Below are positions 1 through 9,130 of a stretch of 64,000 bases of DNA, one piece after another. A program made the position numbers and the translations under genes. Every line of letters starts with the position of its first letter. Within the stretch, counting starts at the first letter, position 1. The stretch lies in NCBI RefSeq assembly GCF_907164915.1, contig NC_061862.1, positions 37,705,758-37,769,757 on the forward strand, written 5' to 3'. The DNA is from Impatiens glandulifera (Eukaryota > Streptophyta > Magnoliopsida > Ericales > Balsaminaceae). The notes under the pieces were generated by a model, which was not told the DNA's origin, ran no database searches, and saw nothing but the letters and a program-made list of their open reading frames with translations.

Positions 1-60
1 GTGGTAAATTAATATTGTTATAGGTCATTAGAAGGTGAAAAACCAAAGAATTTAACCTTT

Positions 61-870
61 TGTCAAGTGATAATTCCGAAAGTTATATAATTAACTTTCG
101 GAAATAACCATCAAAACCGAAAGTTTTCTATAAACTTTCGGATTTTACATTTCTCAAGAACGAGGGTTTTATATAAACCCTTCGGTTTTGATGGATATTT
201 CCGAAAGTTAATTATATAACTTTCGGAATTATCATTTCACAAAATTGTAAAATTCATTGGTTTTCTACCTTCCAATCTAGACTCCTAAATAATATAATCA
301 AGTGTGTGTTTTTATTTTTTAAATTTTAATTGTCTTTAATGTTAAAATGTTTATGAATGTGTTTGATTATATATAGAAGTGTATATGAATGTTTATGTTT
401 GATTATCCTATGTATTTGTGTAATGTTTGATCATATGGATTGGGAAATGTTTTAAGGATATCAAATGTGTTAAATTAATGTTGTTCAACGTTATTAGAAA
501 GTGAGAATTCAAATAATTTAACAAGTTCTCATGTTGTAAAACCGAAAGTTAAATATATAACTTTCGGAAATATGCATAAAAAACGAAAGGTTTACCAAAG
601 CCTCTCGTTTTTGTGTATTTAAATTTAATTCTAAAAATGTATTTAAACATTAAAAACCGAGAGTTATATTAAAACTCTCGGAATTATAACATTAAAAATC
701 GAGAGTTATATTAAAACTCTCGGAATTTAAACATTATAAAACCGAGAGTTGTATATAAAACTCTCGGGTTCTATAAGGGTAAAACCGAGAGTTTTACACA
801 CAACTCTCGGGTTTTAAAAATGGTAAAACCGAGAGTTCTTTATACAACTCTCGGAAATGACATCCTAAAA
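61..870. repeat. Left subterminal palindromic repeat array of the CACTA element
   Basis: There are multiple short inverted units of the form CCGAAAGTT-(N about 10)-AACTTTCGG (for example 68-105, 117-150, 191-226, 541-567) and CCGAGAGTT...AACTCTCGG (656-690, 700-722, 740-767, 785-812, 828-854). Each unit can fold into a small hairpin. In CACTA elements such subterminal repeats are the binding sites of the TNPA protein. The array appears to be broken by unique AT-rich sequence at about 245-535. Confidence 0.8.
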
Positions 871-2331
871 TTAAAACGCCTCTTCCTCTTCTTTTTCCCG
901 ATTTCATTTTATTTCTTCTCCTCTCATCTCCTCCGCCGCCCTCTTCTCTCTCCCCGACGAACAAGCAGCCACGAAGACCACCGAATATCTTGCGCCGCCG
1001 CCCTGCCGAACACCTTGCGCCGCCGCCCTGCCGAAGACCACCGAAGCTGTTGAAGAATCGCCCCCTGCCGCCGCCGCGGAAACTTGAAGAATCTCTGCCG
1101 CTGCCGCCGCCGCCCTGCAAGGTTAGTTTAGGGTTTTATTTTGAAAGTAGGTTAGATTAGTGTTAGATTGTTGCAATTAGGTTAGATTAATTTTAGATTC
1201 TTGTTAGATTTTTCAGATTAGGTTAGATTATTGTTAGATTTTTGAAATTAGGTTAGATTGAAGTTAGATTTTTGTTAGATTGTTGCAATTAGGTTAGATT
1301 ATTGTTAGATATTTGTTAGATTTTTGTTAGATTTGTATGTTAGGTATTTTGTTTGATATTAGGTTATTTGTTTGATTTTAGGTTATTTGTTTGATTTTAG
1401 GTTATATTTGTTTGATTGGGTTGAAAATTTGGTTGATTTTGGTTAGTTTAGGTTATATTGAATTGTTACATTAGGTTTAAATTATTTTTAGATTGATTAG
1501 TTTAGATTATGTATTGGATTTGATTTTTGTAATTGGTTGTTGGATTTGGTTTTAGGTTATATTGAGTTTGGTTGTATGATTTGGTTAGATAATGTTATAT
1601 TAGGTTGAAAATATGTTTGATTTTGGTTAGTTTAGGTTTTGGATTGATTATTTTATTCGATTGATTTGATATATGTTTGGTTGAATGTTTGTTGATTTGA
1701 TTGTTATTTAATTGAGGTTTGATTTAGGTTAGATATGATTGAAGTTTAGGTTAGAATTTTAGGTTAAAATTTTGATTTTGGCTAGATTGATGTTTGATTG
1801 GAGTTTGATTCGATTAGATTTATTGGTTTGAATATTTGGTTATATTAATGTTGGTTATTTTTATTAGGTTAGGATTAGGAATTTAAGCCGCCCGCTGCCC
1901 GCTCGTCGATCTACATTCGTTGCTCTTCTTCGTCGCTCTATTTGTGCAAGGTTAGTTCTTGTTGGTTTATTATATGGTTAGGTTAGTTTCATTTTGATTT
2001 ATGTTAGATTTGAAGTATGTTAGATTAGGTATTATGTTAGATTAGGTATTATGTTTGATTTATGTTAGATTATGTTAGATTATGTTAGATTAGATTAGGT
2101 TTGAAATGTGTATGAATGAAATAAGGTTGAATTATAATTTAAATAGGTTTTGAAATGTGTATGAATGAAATAATGTTAGAATATATTTATGTTTAGATTT
2201 AAGTTAGATTTATGTTAGGTTTTATTATTGTTTGTTTATGTGTAATTTTGGTTGGATAATGATAGATTAGTTAGAAATTATGTTAACATTATGTAAGCCT
2301 AATTAATTTAGACAAATTTAAGTAAATAATA
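871..2331 (+). other. Leader region of the CACTA gene: GC-rich 5' exons and GTTAGATT-rich intron
   Basis: Pyrimidine-rich sequence (875-960) passes into a CCGCCG-rich block (about 945-1122) that ends at AAG|GTTAGT, a plausible donor. A long T/G-rich stretch follows, made of imperfect TTAGATT/GGTTAGATT iterations (1126-1880). A second GC-rich block (1887-1951) again ends at a G|GTTAG donor-like site. The pattern fits non-coding first exons separated by introns. The short open frames here look like chance or leader sequence rather than proteins. Confidence 0.45.
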
Positions 2332-2361
2332 ATGCGGGTTGTTTTCCATTTTATTAGAAAT

Positions 2362-2643
2362 ATGGAAGTACCCGATAAAAGCTGGATGACCTTACGTCGA
2401 GATCATCCAGATTACGAGGAAGGTGTTGACAAATTCCTCGAGTATGCTGTTCGGAATACATCCCGACAAACTGTGAAATGTCCCTGCGTGAAATGCTTGA
2501 ACACGCCATTTATGGAAATAGACGAAGTGAAGACTCACCTCATCGTTTATGGAATAAATATCCATTATGAGTATTGGTATTTTCATGAAGATTGTGACAA
2601 AAATAAAACCGCGGTTTACAAACATATAGTTCAGATTAATTAA
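2362..2643 (+). CDS. Transposase-associated domain exon (CACTA TNPD N-terminus type)
   Basis: From ATG 2362 the frame starts MEVPDKSWMTLRRDHPDYEE and contains the spaced pattern KCPCVKCLN, a hydrophobic helix with DEVKTHL, and a final YEYWYFHED. This is the layout of the Transpos_assoc domain (about 75 aa; DKSWM start, CPC..C, HL, W.H) that normally opens the TNPD transposase of CACTA elements. Here the frame stops at 2641-2643 and is followed by the TNPA-type gene instead of the DDE transposase domain. It may be the first coding exon of a chimeric gene, or the remnant left by an internal deletion of TNPD. The donor joining it to 2740 is uncertain. Confidence 0.7.
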   Translation: MEVPDKSWMTLRRDHPDYEEGVDKFLEYAVRNTSRQTVKCPCVKCLNTPFMEIDEVKTHLIVYGINIHYEYWYFHEDCDKNKTAVYKHIVQIN

Positions 2644-2739
2644 TTAGGTAGATTTAATTATGTTTTTAACTTTATATTCATTTTTATTATTACTTTATTT
2701 CAAATATTCACTCATTTTTATTAATGGTGTGAATTAAGA

Positions 2740-4519
2740 ATGTCTGAAGCTCCTAAAACAACTTGGAAGAGTATGAGGAAGACACCCAAGAAATTGGATA
2801 AGAGTTACCAAAACCTACTTGCCCAATCCGAGTCGTTAAAGCAACGAGGATCTTCTTCGAGAGACCAACCACCGATTCCTGTGGTCCCGATAGCTACTGC
2901 GCCTCCCCGAACATACGAGACTGAAGACGATATTGATGACTTCGCAGAGTATATAGAGAGCACATTCGCTGATAACCTGCCTAGCGATGAGGCTGAAGAC
3001 GAGGGACTTGAGGAGCCCATCGAGGAGCAGGATGACGAGGAGGAGCACGGGACCACTCCCGACCCATCATCGACAGGTATTTCGTTTACAAATTAGTTAG
3101 TGTTTCAATTGATTGACATATTTAATTAAGATTTTGATAATTTTGAAGAATCTTCTGCCCGCAAGAGACGGGGGAAGAACAAGAATATTGCGCTGTCTAA
3201 GAGGCTAGCGGGGACGAGGATCCCTAACGTTTAGAGAGAAGGATGGGAGGTCAGGCGGTACAGATGTGGGAAGAACACGGTGGTCTAGACATGTGGGGTC
3301 GATTATCCAGGACCCCGCAACCGTCTCACACCGTCTTCTCAAGTGGAAGACTTTAAGTGCAGAACAATTGGATTCACTGTGGATTGCTATCAAGGTACTA
3401 CTTATAACTTGATTATACATTACGTCATTAAATAATTATTTGTAACATTTGGATGTTATTTATTTCAGGATCCGTTCGAAGCGACTAATGGTGACATTGA
3501 GAATTTTCGAACGACGGGGTTGGGACACGCCAATCAGATATGGGATAGATGGCGGTCGGATTTGAACAAGAATTATATCCGCGTCCACAAGGGAGACGAG
3601 GCGGCGGTACTGGCTAATCCTCCACCGGACTACAATCGAGATGATTGGGAGTTTGTGTGTCGCAACCATTTCTTCACAGAAACGTTTAAGGTACGGTTTC
3701 ATAATTCAAATAAAAGTTGATATTAATTAATCTAACTTCATTTGTTATTTCAAATACAGAGACACAGTTCTACCAATATGAAGAACCGGAAGAATCTGAA
3801 ATTCCCTCATCGAACGGGAAGTAGACTGTTTGCACAAATTGAAGACGAGTTGGTAAGTTCATTATTTGTAATAACTTAATATAAAAATTGTTATTAATTA
3901 TATAAATAATTTATTTCAACAGGCGATTGAAATGGGACGGCCACCGTGTGTAATTGAAGTATTCAAGAGGACCCGTACACCAAAACCGACACAAGAAAAC
4001 CCAACACCCGTCCCGGACGAACACGTGCAAGAGAAAATTGTAAGTGAATTGAATATGCCTAGTTTTTTATTATATAAATGATATTTTATTTGAATTGTGC
4101 AGGCTGAGATGGAGGAGGTTGTTAGTAACGAACCCGGAATATCGGATTTTGAATTGACGGAGAGGGTGTTCGGACAACAAAAACACGGGGTAGTGTTCGG
4201 AATGGGATCAGGCGTCCGGCCCACACACTTTCGTGAGGATCGTCGTAGTGGAAACAGTTCACAGCGAAACAATGAGCGATTGTTAGAAGAGAATCAAATA
4301 ATGAAGCTCAAGCTGGAGGAACTGGAGAAGAGAGATGAAGAAAGAAGACAGAAAATGGAAGAATTGCAATCGGAAAAGCAAGAAATTGTGGAAAGAATGG
4401 AGAGGGAGAAGTTAGAGATTACCGAAAAAATGGAGAGGGAGAAGGCAGAGATGAACGCGAGAATGGAGAGAATCGAATTATATATGAGGCAACAACCACC
4501 TCCTCCCCCCACAAGCTAA
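2740..4519 (+). pseudogene. TNPA-like protein of CACTA element (Transposase_24 family), six exons, frameshifted
   Basis: Exons inferred from GT-AG sites: 2740-3076, 3149-3394, 3469-3690, 3760-3852, 3923-4039, 4103-4519. Exon 1 starts MSEAPKTTWKSM and ends in an acidic DE-rich stretch. Exons 2-3 encode the conserved core, including WSRHVGSIIQDP, then a W.RWRSDL..NYI segment and NPPPDYNRDDWEF. Exon 4 gives KFPHRTGSRLFAQ and exon 5 the GRPPCVIEVF segment. Exon 6 ends in a long charged coiled coil and a proline tail. This order matches plant Ptta/En/Spm (Transposase_24) proteins, which bind the element's subterminal repeats. Exon 2 shifts frame near 3215-3222: the first part reads ...KRLAGTRIP and the conserved part continues in another frame (LTFREKDG...). 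The copy is therefore probably not functional as read. Confidence 0.8.
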
Positions 4520-4739
4520 GGTTGTTTCGATTATGAACATGTTTTCATTATAGTAGTTGAATTTATAACAGATTGTTCGGAATATTTGTTTGGTTTCGAA
4601 TTTTGTAATGTTCACGATCAATTAATGTGATCGTTTAATGTATGCTGCATTTCTTTTATCATTAATATATTAGTTTGGCTGAACAGGTTTTGGTTAGGTT
4701 TTGGTTGCGAGCAAAATAATCCGCACATTTTTAAAAATT

Positions 4740-5480
4740 TAGGGGAAAAAACCGAAAGTAATATTGAAATCTCTCGGTTTTTCTCTTTTTGGAAAAAACG
4801 AGAGATATTAGAAAACTCTCGGTTTTTAGCCAAAGAGAAAACCGAGAGTTATATGACAAACCCTCGGTTTTTATCCTAAAGAGGAAAACCGAGAGTTATT
4901 TACAAAACTTTCGGTTTTCCTCTTCGGGTAAAATCCGAGAGTTTTAATATAACTTTCGGTTTTCTTGAAAAGGAGAAAACCGAGAGTTAGTGGAAAACTC
5001 TCGGTTTTACCCGAAGAGGAAAACCGAGAGTTATTTACAAAACTTTCGGTTTTAACCGAAGAGGAAAACCGAAAGTTTTGTATATAACTCTCGGTTTTCC
5101 TCTTCGGGTAAAACCGAAAGTTCTTTGCAAAACCCTCGGTTTTTCCACACAGAGAAAAACCGAAAGTTATTTGTAAAAAGAAGAAAACCGAGAGGTCTAT
5201 ATAAAACCCTCGGTTTTTCCACAAAAGAGAAAAACCGAAAGGTCTTTATAAAACCCTCGGTTTTTCCAAAAAGAGAAAAACCGAAAGGTCTTGTAAAACC
5301 CTCGGTTTTTCCATAAAGAGAAAAATCCGAAAGTTTTCATATAACTCTCGGTTTTTCTCTTTATGGAAGTCCCGAGAGTGTCAATACCGAGGGATGGCGA
5401 GGGTTACTAAAACCTTCGGTAAGGTGTCTTCACCGAAAGTTATAGGGTCAAAACCGAGAGTTTTAACTCTCGGTTTTGAC
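4740..5480. repeat. Right subterminal palindromic repeat array of the CACTA element
   Basis: About a dozen units of ACCGAGAGTT or ACCGAAAGTT face AACTCTCGGT or AACCCTCGGT across 8-12 bp loops, separated by AAGAGGAAA or TCTTCGGGTAAA spacers. The spacing is fairly regular (about 55-65 bp). The motifs match the left array at 61-870. The array ends about 15 bp from the terminus at 5496. The open frames that cross it are by-products of the periodicity. Confidence 0.85.
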
Positions 5481-5496
5481 CCTTTTTTCACCAGTG

Positions 5497-5640
5497 TTTC
5501 CTTTGAACTTCGTGAGACAAACTAGACAGTTTTGATTGATGACGAGGCACAAAATCGTTGCTCGTAAATTTCTTGGTGATTCCCTTTATGTGGTTTCTAA
5601 TCGTTTTAAAAATGGTGGTCCAATCGATCTTTTGGATTTA
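5497..5640 (+). repeat. Dispersed repeat (pair with 14421-14575)
   Basis: The sequence beginning CCTTTGAACTTCGTGAGACA and continuing through TTTCTTGGTGATTCCCTTTA matches 14421-14575 closely. It flanks the CACTA right end directly, so the 14421 copy shows what the target region looked like without the element. It resembles the transcribed part of an LTR but contains no coding sequence. Confidence 0.75.
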
Positions 5641-5666
5641 TTTTGGATTTATTTGAGAATCCATTT

Positions 5667-5978
5667 TCCTTAACACCATAGGTAAAAAAACATTCGGAAA
5701 AATCTAGTTACTGGTATCAAAAGACAAACAAGGACGGAGACGCGAGGATCACGAAACCACGTGGAAACAGTTAGATAAAAAGATCGAGGGAGGGAGAAAA
5801 AGGAAGGAATAGAGAGAGAAAAGGATGAGCGGCCATTGTTGATGTTCTTGAAGCTTTTGCTGCATTTCTTAGTTTTGGAGTTGGAGATCTCCATTGCACG
5901 TGGTATAAATTGCAAATTGTTTTGAACAATTTGCAAACTATGTAAGCACACAAATCACTTTCATTCTTAATGTAGCTT
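5667..5978 (+). repeat. Dispersed repeat family A, copy 1 (pair with 21252-21565)
   Basis: It runs from TCCTTAACACCATAGG to CATTCTTAATGTAGCTT and is roughly 90% identical by eye to 21252-21565, including GATCGAGGGAGGGAGAAAAA and GGAGTTGGAGATCTCCATTG. The short minus-strand open frames are present in both copies but differ in length and are not convincing genes. Both copies are followed by the same ATGATTTCAAAATTT...AAGATGGTT segment, so the family extends further right. Confidence 0.8.
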
Positions 5979-6098
5979 CATAATTTGTTTCCTTTAAAAA
6001 AAACGACTGTAAAAAATAGTTTCATTTAGTGTTTATTTGTTCAATGTTCGATTTTATAATGTCCTTTGTTCAGCGTGTGATGATTCTACATAGTTTTG

Positions 6099-6892
6099 GA
6101 TTATTCAAATGAACTAAAAATAAATAAATGATTTCAAAATTTCCTTACAAGATGGTTATCTATATATGTTTCAGTTTTTAGTCTAAATTGTTGCTGGCTT
6201 GTTATGAATATGGTAATGATTTCTTTAAAGAGTTTTAGGAATGACTGGTGCTACAAAAAAGTGTTCAAATTTCTGCTTTTAAAAATCACAGTTTAGCTCA
6301 TTTAAAATTCTTGAGTTTTATGTTAAAGATTGTATTGTGTTTGAGATAAGATTGGAAAGCGGACTTTTGTATGATGGGTTAAGATCGTATATGGATCGAT
6401 TCAAAGCAAGAAAAAAAAATGGCTTCTAAAATCTTGGATGGCTGTGTGAATAGATAAAACAGACAACTCTTATAAAAAAGAAGAAAAAAAAGTAGTGGTG
6501 GGATTTAAAGACACTTTTATTTTACATGGTTAGGGTCTTCCAAATTAACTAGAAAATAAATAATTTCAAAATTTTCTTATAAGATGGTTCTCCATGTTTC
6601 AGTTTTGGTTGAAGTTGTTGCTGACTTGTAATGATTATGGTAAATGAGTTTTTTTTATTTTTTATAATATTTTATAAATGACTGTGCTAAAGAAAAGTGT
6701 CTAAATTTCTACTTTTAAAAATCATAGTTTTGCTCATTTAAAATTCTTAAGTTTTATGTTAATAATTTCATTATGTTTGAGATAAGATTGGAAAGTTGTC
6801 TTTGTATTGTATGTTGGTCCAAGATCGTACTAGGATCGATTCAAAGCAAGGAAAAAAAAAGGAAAATAGCTTCTAAAATCTTGAATAGTTAC
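6099..6892 (+). repeat. Imperfect tandem duplication, period about 435 bp
   Basis: 6099-6440 and 6533-6892 share, in order, a TTTCAAAATTT...AAGATGGTT block, GTTGCTG(G/A)CTTGT, TTTAAAATTCTT(G/A)AGTTTTATGTTA, GAGATAAGATTGGAAAG and GATCGATTCAAAGCAAG. A third, shorter relative lies at 21590-21770 behind repeat A copy 2. No gene is visible here. Confidence 0.7.
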
Positions 6893-7084
6893 AAAAGACT
6901 GACTTTTAAAAGAAAATTATGCTATTAGAATTCAAGTTTACATCTGGAACCACAACAAAATGAAAATACCAACAAGGATTTAAGATTTGAACTCATGACC
7001 TCGTTTGCTTCTCCAAATATATTAACCCCAGATCATCTACGATAAGAGCGTTTATGTTTTCAACCTGAAATCCCTTCTTTCTTA
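6893..7084. other. Unassigned stretch with SINE-like tail
   Basis: No coding sequence is seen. On the minus strand near 6985-6996, GAGTTCAAATC resembles an RNA polymerase III B box, as found in tRNA-derived SINEs, but no convincing A box accompanies it. Confidence 0.3.
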
Positions 7085-7204
7085 ATCCCTCTCTTGAAAC
7101 CTGCTCCACTTTCCTCCACCTGCCCGAAATATTGACCCGACGTCAAAGCTTCTCATCAACTCCTTAACCACTTGTCTTAAGGCCAGGTTTATTTGCTCCA
7201 TTTT

Positions 7205-7205
7205 G

Positions 7206-7250
<45 letters not shown>
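7205..7250 (+). repeat. (TTA)n microsatellite
   Basis: About 14 TTA units lie in a row. The corresponding place in duplication copy 2 (about 39128-39150) has only a degenerate TTTTTATTTTTATT stretch, so the array expanded or contracted after duplication. Confidence 0.9.
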
Positions 7251-7439
7251 GTTTTATATTAAACGGCCTTATTTAAATTTAAAAAAATCAAAAAAAAAAA
7301 TCAGAAAATATTATTTTATAAAAACACAAAAAAATATACCTAAGTAGGTTTGTTTGAATTCTATATTTTAAACTAACTTTTTTTATCTTGTTCTGTACGT
7401 ACTTTTATTTTACGAGTCACCTTTCTCACTCACAAATAC

Positions 7440-7935
7440 TATCATTTATTTTATTCATTATATTTTAGATTTAGGACCATGACATAGATGCATGACTTAG
7501 AAAAATACAAAACTAGACACATATATAGGCTTAGGTTATTTTTAGACGCATGCCCTATGATTCGATAAATAAATAAGGTCAAGAATAATATTTTTTTTAA
7601 ATGGTCAAAAGTGCAAAGTAGAAATTATCATGTGTCAGTCACGTGAGACATAGTGCGAGAGCCCTTTCTGACGTGTGACCAAAAACCGAATTAAGAACAA
7701 AATTTCTAAAATGTGATTGATCATGCAAAATATTATTCTTTCCTAATTTATCGAGTAGTAAATTATATATTGACTCTAGAAAAATCAAAACTAGTCTAAA
7801 TCGAGATTTTTAAATGTACTCCAGCCAAACTTACCATTTTGGTTTCTCGTCTCACTAGAGAGTAAGGTGAGTTATGGGACGCGACTATCGAGTAACGAAA
7901 ACCCTTTATGGGAAGAGTCCATTTTTGGCGTTACA
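7440..7935 (+). repeat. Gypsy-type solo LTR or LTR fragment
   Basis: It shares with 33900-34365, 34610-35114 and 39380-39842 the blocks ACCGAATTAAGAAC, TCTAAAATG, AAAATATT(A/T)TTCTTTC, ACTAGTCTAAATCGA, TGGGACGCGACTATCGAGTA and the final TTTTTGGCGTTACA. The copy at 34610-35114 is followed by a primer-site-like sequence, which identifies the 3' edge of the LTR. No internal domain follows here. The start is approximate. Confidence 0.65.
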
Positions 7936-8930
7936 CCATGCATGATTCGTATATTTGTCCTTTTTAAGATAAATATTATACTAATGGACTAAGTGGGAGA
8001 ATGTAAGATTTAATTTCATATAACAAATAAAATATAATACACATTAATGTGTAAATTATTATATTCAATAATGTGTACAAATTAATTTATTGAAATTAAT
8101 TTGTATATTGCAACCTTTGGAATTACACATTAAATGTATGAGGTTATTCTACATTATGATATTTAATGTATTTTAATTCATTCTCCATAATGTTATTTTA
8201 ATGGAGTAGTTTATATTAAAAAAATAACTATTTGATGACAATAACTCTATAAATATAATTTTTTATATTTAGAGGTCCCTAAGCCCATTTCTTTTATTAA
8301 GAACTTGCAGCATTAAGTGTTAAGAAAGATAAAAGGTTTAGAAGAATCTCTAAGGACTTTTGGACGCTTTGTTAAAGAGCCGGCCGTTTGTGGAAGAAAC
8401 TCTAAGGTTCATCATCGATTATCTAATGGTTGGTGGTAAGTTCTCGTTTCAATTATACTTTCACTTTTCGATTTAATATTCATAAAGATTTTAGAATCAT
8501 TAAAATGATTTTGTTTTAAAGATTTCCAATAGGTTCTCCACAACCACCGTCTTAAACTTATGTAACCAAAAAAAGTTGATGACAATATTTCTCTTAATTT
8601 GAAAAAAAGTATTGATAGTGTGTGATTTTCCATTTTCCATGTTTATAATAAAAAATTTGCAAACTAGATAATGCACATAATTTATTTGTTAATTTAACCG
8701 TTTAACTAGTTTAACTTAAATTATGTTATTTATGGAGGATTAAATTAAAATACTTTTTATCTTTATTTTATCTAACTGTCATTTTCATTTTGTCATTTTC
8801 ATTTATGTCTTGTCTATTTTTCTGAATAATTTGTCTATGGATGGTGATGTGTCGTTCAAGAAAAGTTGTCAAAATTAATCTATGGATTAAGATTTACAAT
8901 ACAAAATATTAGAAAGTAAATAGAATTGAG

Positions 8931-9130
8931 TTGTCTCTCATGCATATGTTATGTACAATAACTCTCTCTTACATTGTTCTTTCCCATATTTTAACCCATT
9001 CATCTACTCCAACTGTCCATCTATTTATTTATATATTTATATACCAATATCCTTCACTTAGTTCTGTCAGCCTCCTCTTATCTTCATCAGCTCTTCATTT
9101 CTTTCTCTGTTTTAATTTTTCTCCTCTCAG
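8931..9130 (+). promoter_or_regulatory. Proximal promoter and 5' leader of the MFT-like gene
   Basis: The 170 bp before the ATG are almost identical to 42671-42836 in front of copy 2, unlike the more diverged sequence further upstream. They contain a TATA-like run (TTTATATATTTATATACC, about 9028-9045), then pyrimidine-rich leader sequence up to CTCTCAG|ATG. This is the expected position of core promoter and 5' UTR; no transcript evidence is available. Confidence 0.5.

Larger units (their letters stand above)
1..5496 (+). mobile_element. CACTA (En/Spm) transposon, left end outside window
   Basis: The right terminus reads, on the minus strand, CACTGGTGAAAAAAGGGTC (ends at 5496), a typical CACTA terminal inverted repeat. 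Inward lie dense subterminal repeats built on ACCGAGAGTT/AACTCTCGGT (about 4740-5480), mirrored by the same family near the window start (61-870). Between them are a GC-rich leader, a Transpos_assoc-like exon and a TNPA-type gene (Transposase_24 family). No TNPD (Transposase_21, DDE) coding region is visible, so this copy is probably non-autonomous. The left terminus and target duplication cannot be seen. Sequence right of 5496 has a paralogue at 14421 that runs through the junction without an element, which supports the boundary. Confidence 0.85.

Noticed and set aside
820..1120. Frames of 77 and 108 codons at the CACTA leader
   Set aside because: They cross subterminal palindromes and a CCG-rich leader; composition driven, no domain.
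8412..8633. 73-codon minus-strand frame
   Set aside because: The duplicate region at 40255-40560 does not preserve it, so it is not under constraint.
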